Source: a virus
Length of the DNA stretch: 20,193 nt
Direction: 5' to 3' (one strand)
IMG/VR virus record: IMGVR_UViG_3300033571_006474
Location: 1 to 20,193 of that record
The translations under genes were made by a program, and so were the position numbers. Position 1 is the first letter of the stretch. Every line of letters begins with the position of its first letter. Below the pieces are notes generated by a model that worked only from the letters and a program-made list of their open reading frames with translations, was not told the origin of the DNA and did no database searches. Positions 1 to 5,237 of the stretch are shown here, one piece after another.

Positions 1-165
1 CGCAGAGCTGCACCCAACCCCCCCAACACGCGCGCGCTTGTTGTATACGGAGGGCTGGTTGTTTTGTGGGTATTGCGTATAAAGGGCGGCCAAGCATGTG
101 GTTTGTTGCTTTGTTGATCAATCAGCAGCAAGCCTAGTGGTCTGATTGCACGAGGGTTTTATGCT

Positions 166-184
166 CCCCCCCCTTTCCCCCCCC
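166..184. repeat. Paired C8 tracts (G8-AAA-G8 on the minus strand)
   Basis: Two runs of eight C separated by TTT, followed at once by a CCCCT-CAT-AGGGG hairpin (181-193). The minus strand could form a G-quadruplex. Homopolymer length is error-prone in assemblies, so the exact counts are uncertain. Confidence 0.6.
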
Positions 185-213
185 TCATAGGGGTTTGGGA
201 TCGGTTCAACTTG

Positions 214-242
214 TTGAGACGAACTAGCTCGCGTTGTCTCAA
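214..242. repeat. Hairpin, 10-bp bulged stem
   Basis: TTGAGAC (214-220) pairs perfectly with GTCTCAA (236-242). After a one-base bulge (G221), AAC (222-224) pairs with GTT (233-235), leaving an 8-nt loop. The TTGA of the left arm also belongs to the dyad TCAAC-tt-GTTGA (206-217), so two structures compete. It may be a packaging-site or leader-RNA element; the function is unknown. Confidence 0.5.
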
Positions 243-256
243 GGTAACTCTCAATC

Positions 257-286
257 CCAAGGGTGACCACTTGGCTGTTCGTGGTC
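257..286. repeat. Overlapping competing hairpins
   Basis: CCAAG (257-261) can pair with CTTGG (270-274), while GACCAC (265-270) can pair with GTGGTC (281-286). The two stems share bases and exclude each other. Each is short, so individually they may be chance, but together with the 214-242 stem they make 200-290 unusually rich in structure. Confidence 0.35.
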
Positions 287-378
287 TGCGTGGTGCGCCC
301 ATTTGTGTGAGGGTGATGACGCACTACGCCGATGCCCCTCTGACGGGCGAGTCTCCGAGTACGAGTCGGATCGCTTGG

Positions 379-384
379 TATCTT
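379..384 (+). promoter_or_regulatory. -10 box TATCTT, leaderless-type promoter
   Basis: TATCTT ends 7 nt before the ATG at 392 and is preceded by TG plus one base (376-378), forming an extended -10. Transcription would begin at or next to the start codon. The same geometry recurs at six other genes in the window. No -35 is seen. Confidence 0.4.
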
Positions 385-391
385 AGCAGTG

Positions 392-553
392 ATGGATTAC
401 GAGTCGTGGTCTACGTGGGTGTTTCGTTGCTGGTTCGCTAGTGGTGGTCAGGGGAGGTTGGTGGTTCATGCGGCGTGCGAGTATGATGCTTGGGTGTCGT
501 TTAGAGTGTTGACTGGGTTTGATGTGAGTCTTGATGGTTTGGAGCATTACTGA
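392..553 (+). CDS. Small hypothetical protein (53 aa)
   Basis: A 53-residue frame, MDYESWSTWVFRCWFAS to LDGLEHY, not matching a family I recognise. It is rich in aromatic residues (Trp, Tyr, Phe) and has no signal peptide or obvious motif. Reasons to call it real: its stop overlaps the next start as ATGA, it fills the space up to the next gene, its codons resemble the neighbours (G/T at third positions), and an extended -10 box sits 7 nt before the ATG. A GTG at 389 is an alternative start. The frame is closed by a stop at 341-343, so it cannot extend far upstream. It lies first in the packaging operon; any link to DNA packaging is only positional. Confidence 0.5.
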   Translation: MDYESWSTWVFRCWFASGGQGRLVVHAACEYDAWVSFRVLTGFDVSLDGLEHY

Positions 554-729
554 TGAGTGAGCAGAAGTTTGATCCTGAGGCGGCTAGGGTTATGGCGTGG
601 ATGTTTCAGCAGCGTAATTTGTTTGAGCGTGAGCATGGTCGTCCTCCGTCTAGTAGGGAGTGGTTTCCTGTTCAGATTGAGGCTAGGGCGCGGTATGAGA
701 GGATGACTTGTCGTGACGAAGCGTGCTGA
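553..729 (+). CDS. Small hypothetical protein upstream of terminase (58 aa)
   Basis: A 58-residue charged protein with a central RNLFEREHGRPPSSREW segment and a helical, Arg/Glu-rich C-terminal half ending in two cysteines. I do not recognise the family. The start is supported by GGAG at 541-544, 8 nt before the ATG, and by the ATGA overlap with the preceding stop. Its 3' end overlaps the small terminase start by 17 bp, so the three frames 392-553, 553-729 and 713-1252 look translationally linked. Small proteins just before terS are common in phages and are often DNA-binding or packaging accessory proteins, but nothing in the sequence proves that here. Confidence 0.6.
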   Translation: MSEQKFDPEAARVMAWMFQQRNLFEREHGRPPSSREWFPVQIEARARYERMTCRDEAC

Positions 730-1252
730 TTTGAAGATGCAGCGTGAGGATAAGCAGACTGGTATTGAGAAGTTCGGGTTGGACGAGTCTGCTTTCTTGG
801 TTGAGGGGTATCGGCACTCGGTGACTCCCAACGAGTTGTCGAAGGAGCAGATGGATGAGGCTGTGGAGATGGCTGGTCTTGGCGCTTTTGAGTCGGCTAT
901 TGCCAGGGTGCTTGGCGTGTCGGAGTCTACGTTTGTGAATAGTCTTCGTAAGGGCAAGCTTGGACAGTCCGAGTTGTATCGCGAGTGGTCTGACAGGTTT
1001 TATGAGGCGCGGAAGAAGCATATGAAGCGGAATCTTCGTGTGATGAATGAGGCGGTTGATGAGGGTGATTGGAAGCCTGCGGCGTGGCAGCTCGAACGCA
1101 GCTTTGGGTTTCACAAGCAGGAGGTGGTGGAACATGAGGTTGGGCCGCAGACGCTCTCACTGATGCAGTTGGCGCAGATCCCAATTGAGGATGCGCAGAA
1201 GGCGCTTGAGATTGAGGGCGAAGTAGTGGTTGAGCCTGATGATGCTGCGTGA
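713..1252 (+). CDS. terS: Terminase small subunit
   Basis: A 179-residue protein that should bind the packaging start site and load the large terminase. Residues about 57-80 (GAFESAIARVLGVSESTF) form a helix-turn-helix of the type found in small terminases. They are followed by a basic helix rich in Arg and Lys (about 85-112) and then GDWKPAAWQLERSFG (118-132), which matches the GD-x-AAW-LERRFP signature of many phage TerS proteins. The C-terminal tail is acidic, as expected for contacts with TerL. The GTG start has AGAGGA at 698-703, 9 nt upstream; an in-frame ATG at 737 is possible but has no ribosome site. The stop overlaps the TerL GTG start (GTGA), giving coupled expression. Confidence 0.88.
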   Translation: MTKRADLKMQREDKQTGIEKFGLDESAFLVEGYRHSVTPNELSKEQMDEAVEMAGLGAFESAIARVLGVSESTFVNSLRKGKLGQSELYREWSDRFYEARKKHMKRNLRVMNEAVDEGDWKPAAWQLERSFGFHKQEVVEHEVGPQTLSLMQLAQIPIEDAQKALEIEGEVVVEPDDAA

Positions 1253-2832
1253 GTAACGAACTAGACCGTGCCGCCCTAGAGTTACGGGCGAAGATGGCTG
1301 ACCCAGTGTGGAAAGCCAAGAATCTATTTGGTTTTGAACCATGGTCAAAGCAGCGCGAGATTCTGAAGGCGCTCCGTAAGCACAAGCGTGTCGCTGTTCG
1401 CTCTTGTCACGGCGTTGGCAAGACGGCAACCGCTGCTACTGCTGTGCTGGATTTTATGACGGAAGGCCCGTGCCGCGTCATCACCACAGCGCCTACATGG
1501 AGTCAGGTCGAACAGCTCTTGTGGCGCGAAATCGCCGTCCGCCACTCAAAGATCCCTGGTGGCAAGGATGCTTTTGGCAAGATATTCAAATCATCGCTAG
1601 AGGTGCGCTCGGATTGGTTCGCGATGGGACTTTCAACCGACAAGCCAGAACGATTTCAGGGTCATCACTCTCCCCGCATGATGCTTGTCGTAGACGAGGC
1701 TAGTGGTATTGACGAAGCTATCTACGAAGCATCCGAAGGCTTCCTCACTGCTGATGAGGCGCGCGTTCTTCTGATTGGGAACCCGACTCGACCCGCCGGA
1801 ACCTTCTACAAAGCATTCCAGAAAGACTCTGGATGGTACCCAGTCCACATGAGCGCGTTTGATGCGCCCTGTTTCACCAATGAGCGCGTATCCAAAGAGG
1901 CTCAGAGAGCTTTGATCACGCAAGAATGGGTACAGGACGCCAAACAACAGTGGGGTGAGGACTCTGCGGCGTACAAGATTCGCGTGTTAGGCGAGTTTTG
2001 TGAGACAACAGGCCGCCAATTCTTCAACTTTCTCGACAATCTCGCCGCCACGCCCCACAAGAAACGTGGTTTCGTGCGTGGAATGCCGGTTCCTGGCGGT
2101 CGAATCGAGTTTTATGAGGAATCTCGGGGCGGAATGCGCATGTGGGAGACACCACAAGCCGGTGTTCGCTACCTAATCTTCGCTGATGTGGCCGGATCGG
2201 TCAGTTTTGACGAGTATGAGCGGCGAGAATCCCGTATTGGAGCTGGTGCGGGGTCAGATTATTCGGTCGCGGAGGTTCTTCGCCTTGATAATGGCGAGCA
2301 AGTCGCCGAAATCCGGTATCGAGCGGATGTTGACGAGTTTGCCGACGACTTGGCGCGTCTTGGGCGTTTGTATAACGATGCGATGCTAGCTGTGGAGCGC
2401 AATGGGCCGGGTGCGGCTGTCCTTACCCAGCTGAAGAACGTGATGGGGTATCCGCATATCTGGAGGCCGCGTAATCCAATCCATGTGAAGACGCGGATGG
2501 ATCAAACGCTTGGGTGGAACACGACTGCTGCGACTCGCCCCATGATGCTCGCCGCAATGCAGGCCGCTATTCGTGATGAGCCTGGTCGAATCAAGAGCGA
2601 ACTGCTGATTGACGAGCTACGCACGTTTGTTTTTCGGGATCGGAATGGTAAGGAGCCGCGCCCCGAGGCGGATGAGGGTTGTCACGACGACTTGGTGATG
2701 GCTATGGCTGGTGCGCAAGCGGTGTGGCAGCAGGAGGCGCAGTCTCCGATTCGCCTTGTTGAGCGGCCTAAGCCTGTGGTTGAGGTTCCGATGCAGAAGC
2801 GTGCGCCACGATTTGTTGTTGGACGCGGCTAG
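1249..2832 (+). CDS. terL: Terminase large subunit (ATPase and nuclease)
   Basis: A 527-residue motor protein that pumps DNA into the procapsid at the portal and cuts the concatemer. Walker A is SCHGVGKT (52-59). Walker B is MLVVDEA (145-151, Asp149/Glu150 acidic pair). The coupling motif is LLIGNPTRP. The C-terminal RNase H-like nuclease carries acidic residues at Asp313 (IFADVAG), Glu383 (VERNGPG) and Asp480/Asp481 (CHDDLV). The length is usual for the family and all catalytic motifs are intact. The GTG start overlaps the terS stop. No strong Shine-Dalgarno is visible, consistent with translational coupling. The stop codon lies inside the left arm of a 12-bp inverted repeat. Confidence 0.97.
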   Translation: MSNELDRAALELRAKMADPVWKAKNLFGFEPWSKQREILKALRKHKRVAVRSCHGVGKTATAATAVLDFMTEGPCRVITTAPTWSQVEQLLWREIAVRHSKIPGGKDAFGKIFKSSLEVRSDWFAMGLSTDKPERFQGHHSPRMMLVVDEASGIDEAIYEASEGFLTADEARVLLIGNPTRPAGTFYKAFQKDSGWYPVHMSAFDAPCFTNERVSKEAQRALITQEWVQDAKQQWGEDSAAYKIRVLGEFCETTGRQFFNFLDNLAATPHKKRGFVRGMPVPGGRIEFYEESRGGMRMWETPQAGVRYLIFADVAGSVSFDEYERRESRIGAGAGSDYSVAEVLRLDNGEQVAEIRYRADVDEFADDLARLGRLYNDAMLAVERNGPGAAVLTQLKNVMGYPHIWRPRNPIHVKTRMDQTLGWNTTAATRPMMLAAMQAAIRDEPGRIKSELLIDELRTFVFRDRNGKEPRPEADEGCHDDLVMAMAGAQAVWQQEAQSPIRLVERPKPVVEVPMQKRAPRFVVGRG

Positions 2833-2876
2833 GAGATCCGCGAGTGAGCGGGTGAGGGTTGGTTTCTCCTAGCCGC
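2825..2876. terminator. 12-bp inverted repeat spanning the terL stop
   Basis: GCGGCTAGGAGA (2825-2836) is the exact reverse complement of TCTCCTAGCCGC (2865-2876), with a 28-nt loop. The TAG stop of terL is inside the left arm. There is no T tract after it, so it is either a U-less terminator, an mRNA-stabilising stem or a protein-binding dyad. It precedes the run of small genes that have their own -10 boxes, which fits a transcription boundary. Confidence 0.5.
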
Positions 2877-2893
2877 ACCAGCACCGTAGCATG

Positions 2894-2899
2894 TATCAT
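2894..2899 (+). promoter_or_regulatory. -10 box TATCAT, leaderless-type promoter
   Basis: TATCAT lies exactly 6 nt before ATG 2906 (TTCAAC between), placing +1 at or next to the A of the start codon. It decides the start: the upstream in-frame ATG at 2891 would overlap the -10 box itself. Confidence 0.5.
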
Positions 2900-2905
2900 T
2901 TCAAC

Positions 2906-3073
2906 ATGCCAGTTAAGGGAACCGACTATAAGAAGGGCGACTTCAACAAGCTCGCTGCGAAGTTGAAGGCGAAGAGTGGGAAGGATTCTGGCGCGCTTAC
3001 GGCGTACATTATGCGTAAGAAGTATGGTGCTAAGAAGTGGGCAAAGATTCAGGCCGAGGGTCGCAAGGACTGA
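2906..3073 (+). CDS. Small basic protein, paralogue A (55 aa)
   Basis: A 55-residue Lys-rich protein with no known fold that I recognise. The core KLAAKLKAK, AL-AYIMRKKYG and AEGRKD aligns with the 50-residue protein at 3412-3564 (KLVASLRAK, ALAASIGRKKLG, AAGRR), so the two are paralogues in the same cluster. The chosen start, ATG 2906, sits 6 nt after TATCAT; ATG 2891 would add five residues (MYHFN) but has no ribosome site. The stop overlaps the next start (TGATG). Strong positive charge suggests a nucleic-acid or virion-associated role, but this is inference. Confidence 0.7.
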   Translation: MPVKGTDYKKGDFNKLAAKLKAKSGKDSGALTAYIMRKKYGAKKWAKIQAEGRKD

Positions 3074-3396
3074 TGAGCGAGTTTGTGCCGCCTAGTGGCG
3101 CTCGCGCGGCTGCGCGCCGAGGGTTGGATCTTGTGGCAAAGGGTAAGGCGGGTGGTGGTTTTGAGCCTGCGACTGCTGCTCGGGCGCGAAAGATTGCTGC
3201 TGGCGCGCCACTAACTCGTGACCATGTGATGCGTATGCACTCATTCTTCAGCAGACACGCGGTTGATCGCAAGCCTAATTGGGGCGCGTCTGGTAAAGAG
3301 ACTCCGGGGTATGTTGCGCATCAGGCGTGGGGTGGAGATGCTGGAGCGTCGTGGGCTTCTAGTCTTGCTAAGCGCCTTCGAGAATCCGACAAGTAG
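3073..3396 (+). CDS. Phage head-cluster domain protein, XkdF-like N-terminal type (107 aa)
   Basis: A 107-residue stand-alone domain. The sequence FVPPSGARAAARRGLDL, an ARARKIAAG segment, the DHVMRMHSFFSRHAVD helix (50-65) and HQAWGGDAGASWA (83-95) match a widespread phage domain (pattern P-x-A-x-x-AKRGL, RM-S-F-RHEVD, WGGDAG-AWA). I know it as a separate protein and as a domain in XkdF-like head proteins. Its biochemical role is not known to me. The start ATG 3073 overlaps the previous stop and has AAGGA at 3065-3069; a longer reading from GTG 3037 would run through the upstream gene and is less likely. It lies between terL and the spike genes. Confidence 0.7.
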   Translation: MSEFVPPSGARAAARRGLDLVAKGKAGGGFEPATAARARKIAAGAPLTRDHVMRMHSFFSRHAVDRKPNWGASGKETPGYVAHQAWGGDAGASWASSLAKRLRESDK

Positions 3397-3398
3397 GG

Positions 3399-3404
3399 TA
3401 TAGT
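3399..3404 (+). promoter_or_regulatory. -10 box TATAGT, leaderless-type promoter
   Basis: TATAGT begins three bases after the stop of the previous gene and ends 7 nt before GTG 3412. No Shine-Dalgarno is present in the 15-nt gap between the genes, so a leaderless transcript best explains this start. Confidence 0.5.
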
Positions 3405-3411
3405 TTCTCGC

Positions 3412-3564
3412 GTGAAGAAGACCAAGTACGCAAAACTTGTCGCTTCGCTTCGCGCAAAGGGCGCTGAAGATCCTCGCGCGCTTGCCGCAAGCATTGGTCG
3501 TAAGAAGCTTGGTAACGAAGAGTTCCAGCGCAGGGCTGCTGCTGGTCGCAGGAGTGCTGCGTAA
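3412..3564 (+). CDS. Small basic protein, paralogue B (50 aa)
   Basis: A 50-residue protein starting MKKTKYAKLVASLRAKGA and ending AAAGRRSAA. It is rich in Arg, Lys and Ala, and two helices are likely. It shares the order of conserved blocks with the 55-residue protein at 2906-3073 (KL-A-L-AK, D-AL-A-I-RKK-G, A-GR), about one residue in three identical by eye, so an old duplication is likely. The start is GTG 3412, 7 nt after a TATAGT box. Its stop TAA overlaps the next ATG (TAATG). Its small size and position between terL and spike genes suggest a virion or regulatory accessory protein; no function can be assigned. Confidence 0.7.
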   Translation: MKKTKYAKLVASLRAKGAEDPRALAASIGRKKLGNEEFQRRAAAGRRSAA

Positions 3565-3872
3565 TGGCTCCGCTTGATAAACTCAAGAAGAAGAACGCTC
3601 CGACTGTTAGCATCGCGCTCATGCGCATGAAGCCCATGTCGCGCAAAGAAGCAATGAACGATGCCATGTCCGAAGACGGCTCTGAATACGACACGACCGA
3701 AAATAATGCTGAAGAAGAAATGGGCAAAGAAGACATGATGGAGGACAAGGCCGAATACGGTTCTGAGCATTGTCCCAAGTGTGCCGAGTATCAGATGCTC
3801 ATTGGCGAAGCACTCGCCATGTACATGAAGAACAAGGACGCTAAGGAAACGCCAGACTCCGAGATGGAGTAG
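3564..3872 (+). CDS. Acidic Met-rich hypothetical protein with CxxC (102 aa)
   Basis: A 102-residue protein with a basic N-terminus (LDKLKKKNAP), a very acidic middle (about 36-65, many Glu and Asp) and a single CPKC pair near residue 71, then a short helix and an acidic tail. Thirteen of 102 residues are Met. The polarity change suggests a partly disordered protein. The lone CxxC could bind a metal only as a dimer or with a partner. The start is well supported: AGGAG at 3550-3554, 9 nt before the ATG, which overlaps the upstream stop. I do not recognise the family. Confidence 0.65.
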   Translation: MAPLDKLKKKNAPTVSIALMRMKPMSRKEAMNDAMSEDGSEYDTTENNAEEEMGKEDMMEDKAEYGSEHCPKCAEYQMLIGEALAMYMKNKDAKETPDSEME

Positions 3873-3876
3873 GTGC

Positions 3877-3882
3877 TACACT
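3877..3882 (+). promoter_or_regulatory. -10 box TACACT, leaderless-type promoter
   Basis: TACACT starts 5 nt after the upstream stop codon and ends 7 nt before ATG 3890. The intergenic gap is only 17 nt and lacks a ribosome site. Confidence 0.45.
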
Positions 3883-3889
3883 AAACCCT

Positions 3890-4216
3890 ATGAGCGTACC
3901 TCCGAACATGATGGGCGCAGGCCCCGCAATGATGGCTCCTCCCGCCGCGCCGATGCCTCCGGCTCCGACCGCGCAGACACCGGCGATGGCTGCTCTGCCT
4001 GGTATGGCTCAGCTCGCGTCTGCTCAGCAGGCTCAGATGATGGCAATTCAGGATGAGATGAATAAGCAGATTATGATGCTTATCGCTAGTCTTCCTACGC
4101 CAAATCCGGCTGGTGAGGCTGCTGTTAGTGCGCCGCTTACGCCGATGATGAGTGGTGCGGATACTGGTAGTGCTGCTCCGGCTATGCCGATGAGCGGTGG
4201 TACTGGTGCCTACTAA
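3890..4216 (+). CDS. Met/Pro/Ala-rich low-complexity protein (108 aa)
   Basis: A 108-residue low-complexity protein: 17 Met, with Ala and Pro making up much of the rest. The N-terminal part (MSVPPNMMGAGPAMMAPP) and the C-terminal part are probably disordered. The middle (about 38-70, MAQLASAQQAQMMAIQDE and onward) could form an amphipathic helix with Met on one face. There is no signal peptide. It starts 7 nt after TACACT with no Shine-Dalgarno, and its last 11 nt overlap the next gene. I do not recognise it. Low-complexity proteins near head genes are often linkers or minor virion components, which is inference here. Confidence 0.6.
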   Translation: MSVPPNMMGAGPAMMAPPAAPMPPAPTAQTPAMAALPGMAQLASAQQAQMMAIQDEMNKQIMMLIASLPTPNPAGEAAVSAPLTPMMSGADTGSAAPAMPMSGGTGAY

Positions 4217-4487
4217 TAACTTTGCGCAGAATGATGCTGGCGTAAACGCGCCGTTCACTCGCGCAGTAGCGATCACGGCTAATGATTCAACGGATCTTGC
4301 TGAGATCCCGCGCGCGCTGAACGTGCATAAGGGAACGGGCGGATCTGTGACGGCGATCAAGGTTACGATGGTTGGGGATTCTACGCCGGTAACGCTTAAT
4401 CTGAACGTGGGCGCGGTGTTTCCGATTCGTGTTAGTCGAGTGTGGGCTACTGGCACGGACGCGACTCAGATCATCGCCCTCTACTGA
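4206..4487 (+). CDS. Spike base protein-like (RcGTA Rcc01079 type)
   Basis: A 93-residue beta-rich protein. The blocks ITANDSTDLAEIPRALNV (23-40), TVMVGD-like VTMVGDSTPVTLN (53-65) and VFPIRVSRVWATGTDATQII (71-90) followed by ALY at the end match the pattern of the small spike-base proteins named after Rcc01079 of the Rhodobacter gene transfer agent (P-D-T-DL-RALYVG, V-P-GT-LP-R-RVLATGTTAT-I-ALY). In that particle the base holds head spikes. The start is taken as GTG 4206, which gives an 11-bp overlap with the preceding gene; GTG 4197 would add only three residues. The following two genes are fibre-like, which strengthens the spike-base reading. This is by recalled pattern, not a search. Confidence 0.62.
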   Translation: MPTNNFAQNDAGVNAPFTRAVAITANDSTDLAEIPRALNVHKGTGGSVTAIKVTMVGDSTPVTLNLNVGAVFPIRVSRVWATGTDATQIIALY

Positions 4488-4493
4488 TACACT
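4488..4493 (+). promoter_or_regulatory. -10 box TACACT, leaderless-type promoter
   Basis: TACACT begins directly after the TGA of the spike-base gene and ends 6 nt before GTG 4500. No ribosome site fits in the 12-nt gap. Confidence 0.45.
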
Positions 4494-4499
4494 ATCCGC

Positions 4500-5231
4500 G
4501 TGCCGTACACTGCCCCGACTCCTAGTACCGTAGCTCCTGGCGATACGTTCCCAGCTACGGCGTATAACATTATTGCTGCGGATCTTGCTGATCACGAGTC
4601 GCGGATTAAGACGGGTGTTGAGTCGTATACGACTGCGCAGAAGACTGCGCTTACTGGTGTCGCGACGGGTACTGTTATTTACGACTCAACTCTTGGCCTT
4701 ATGCAAGTGTGGAATGGGTCTGCTTGGTATGCAGCGTCAGGATTTATTCCAATCAATACAACAGTTGTTAATTCTCAAACAAGCGTAAATGTGGATAACG
4801 TATTTCCAACAACCTTTTCTGCACATAGGGTTGTTATTACTGATTGGAATCTGGCTGCTGGCAGTAGTTCTACTTTTAGTTTTAGAACCGCTGGAGCTTC
4901 TCCTGCTACGGATTCGACTGCTAATTACAATTGGCTGTATCGAACTGGGATTTACTCAACTGGTGCGGCAAGTTTTAACAATGGAGTAAGCCAAACAAGC
5001 CATTCTCTTTTCATTGGTGGCGGTAGTTTGGCAATCAATCATATTTTGGAAATCACAAACGCAGCTCAGGCCTCCCCAACGTCGTATACAATGGCAGGAA
5101 CAGCGTTTACTCCGTCGGCTAACTCTGTGCAAGGTTCTGGGTATCATGCTGCATCAACTATATTCGGAGGATTTAATATTTCAACTTCTGCTTCTTTTTC
5201 ATGCACAATTCGAGTTTACGGGTTTGTTTAA
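4500..5231 (+). CDS. Spike/fibre protein with C-terminal jelly-roll-like receptor domain
   Basis: A 243-residue virion attachment protein. Residues 1-40 form a short anchor (MPYTAPTP to SRIKTG) resembling the start of the next gene. Residues 43-79 (TTAQKTAL, then GTVIYDSTLGLMQVWNGSAW) are a fibre repeat also seen downstream. Residues about 82-243 form a beta-rich tip containing VNVDNVFPTTF and ending CTIRVYGFV; this matches a recurrent phage fibre tip with a DNVF-x-YD-YRIV core and a TIRVYGY end. The tip (from about 4740) is AT-richer than the rest, as for an exchanged module. Starting at GTG 4500 it is preceded by a TACACT box. Placed just after a spike-base gene, it may be a head spike rather than a tail fibre. 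Confidence 0.75.
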   Translation: MPYTAPTPSTVAPGDTFPATAYNIIAADLADHESRIKTGVESYTTAQKTALTGVATGTVIYDSTLGLMQVWNGSAWYAASGFIPINTTVVNSQTSVNVDNVFPTTFSAHRVVITDWNLAAGSSSTFSFRTAGASPATDSTANYNWLYRTGIYSTGAASFNNGVSQTSHSLFIGGGSLAINHILEITNAAQASPTSYTMAGTAFTPSANSVQGSGYHAASTIFGGFNISTSASFSCTIRVYGFV

Positions 5232-5237
5232 TTAGTT

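Larger units (their letters stand above)
1..391. other. Structured non-coding region upstream of the packaging genes
   Basis: No convincing gene lies here. The stretch holds a C7 run (18-24), an alternating CG run (29-37), two C8 runs separated by TTT (166-184), a small CCCCT/AGGGG hairpin (181-193), a TCAAC/GTTGA dyad (206-217) and larger inverted repeats from 214 to 286. A TATAAA at 78-83 could be a -10 box, but no -35 is visible. A non-coding block directly before a small terminase gene is a usual place for a pac or cos site; that role is an inference from position only. Confidence 0.6.

Noticed and set aside
211-441. A + strand frame of 76 codons from a TTG, or 41 codons from ATG 316
   Set aside because: The TTG start has no ribosome site and lies in the hairpin-rich non-coding block. 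It overlaps the better supported 392-553 gene by 50 nt, and its translation has no recognisable feature. The shorter ATG 316 version, with a GAGGG nearby, cannot be fully excluded.
2891-2905. ATG 2891 as the start of the first small basic protein
   Set aside because: It overlaps the TATCAT box and lacks a ribosome site. ATG 2906 fits both the promoter spacing and the MP-x start seen in neighbours.
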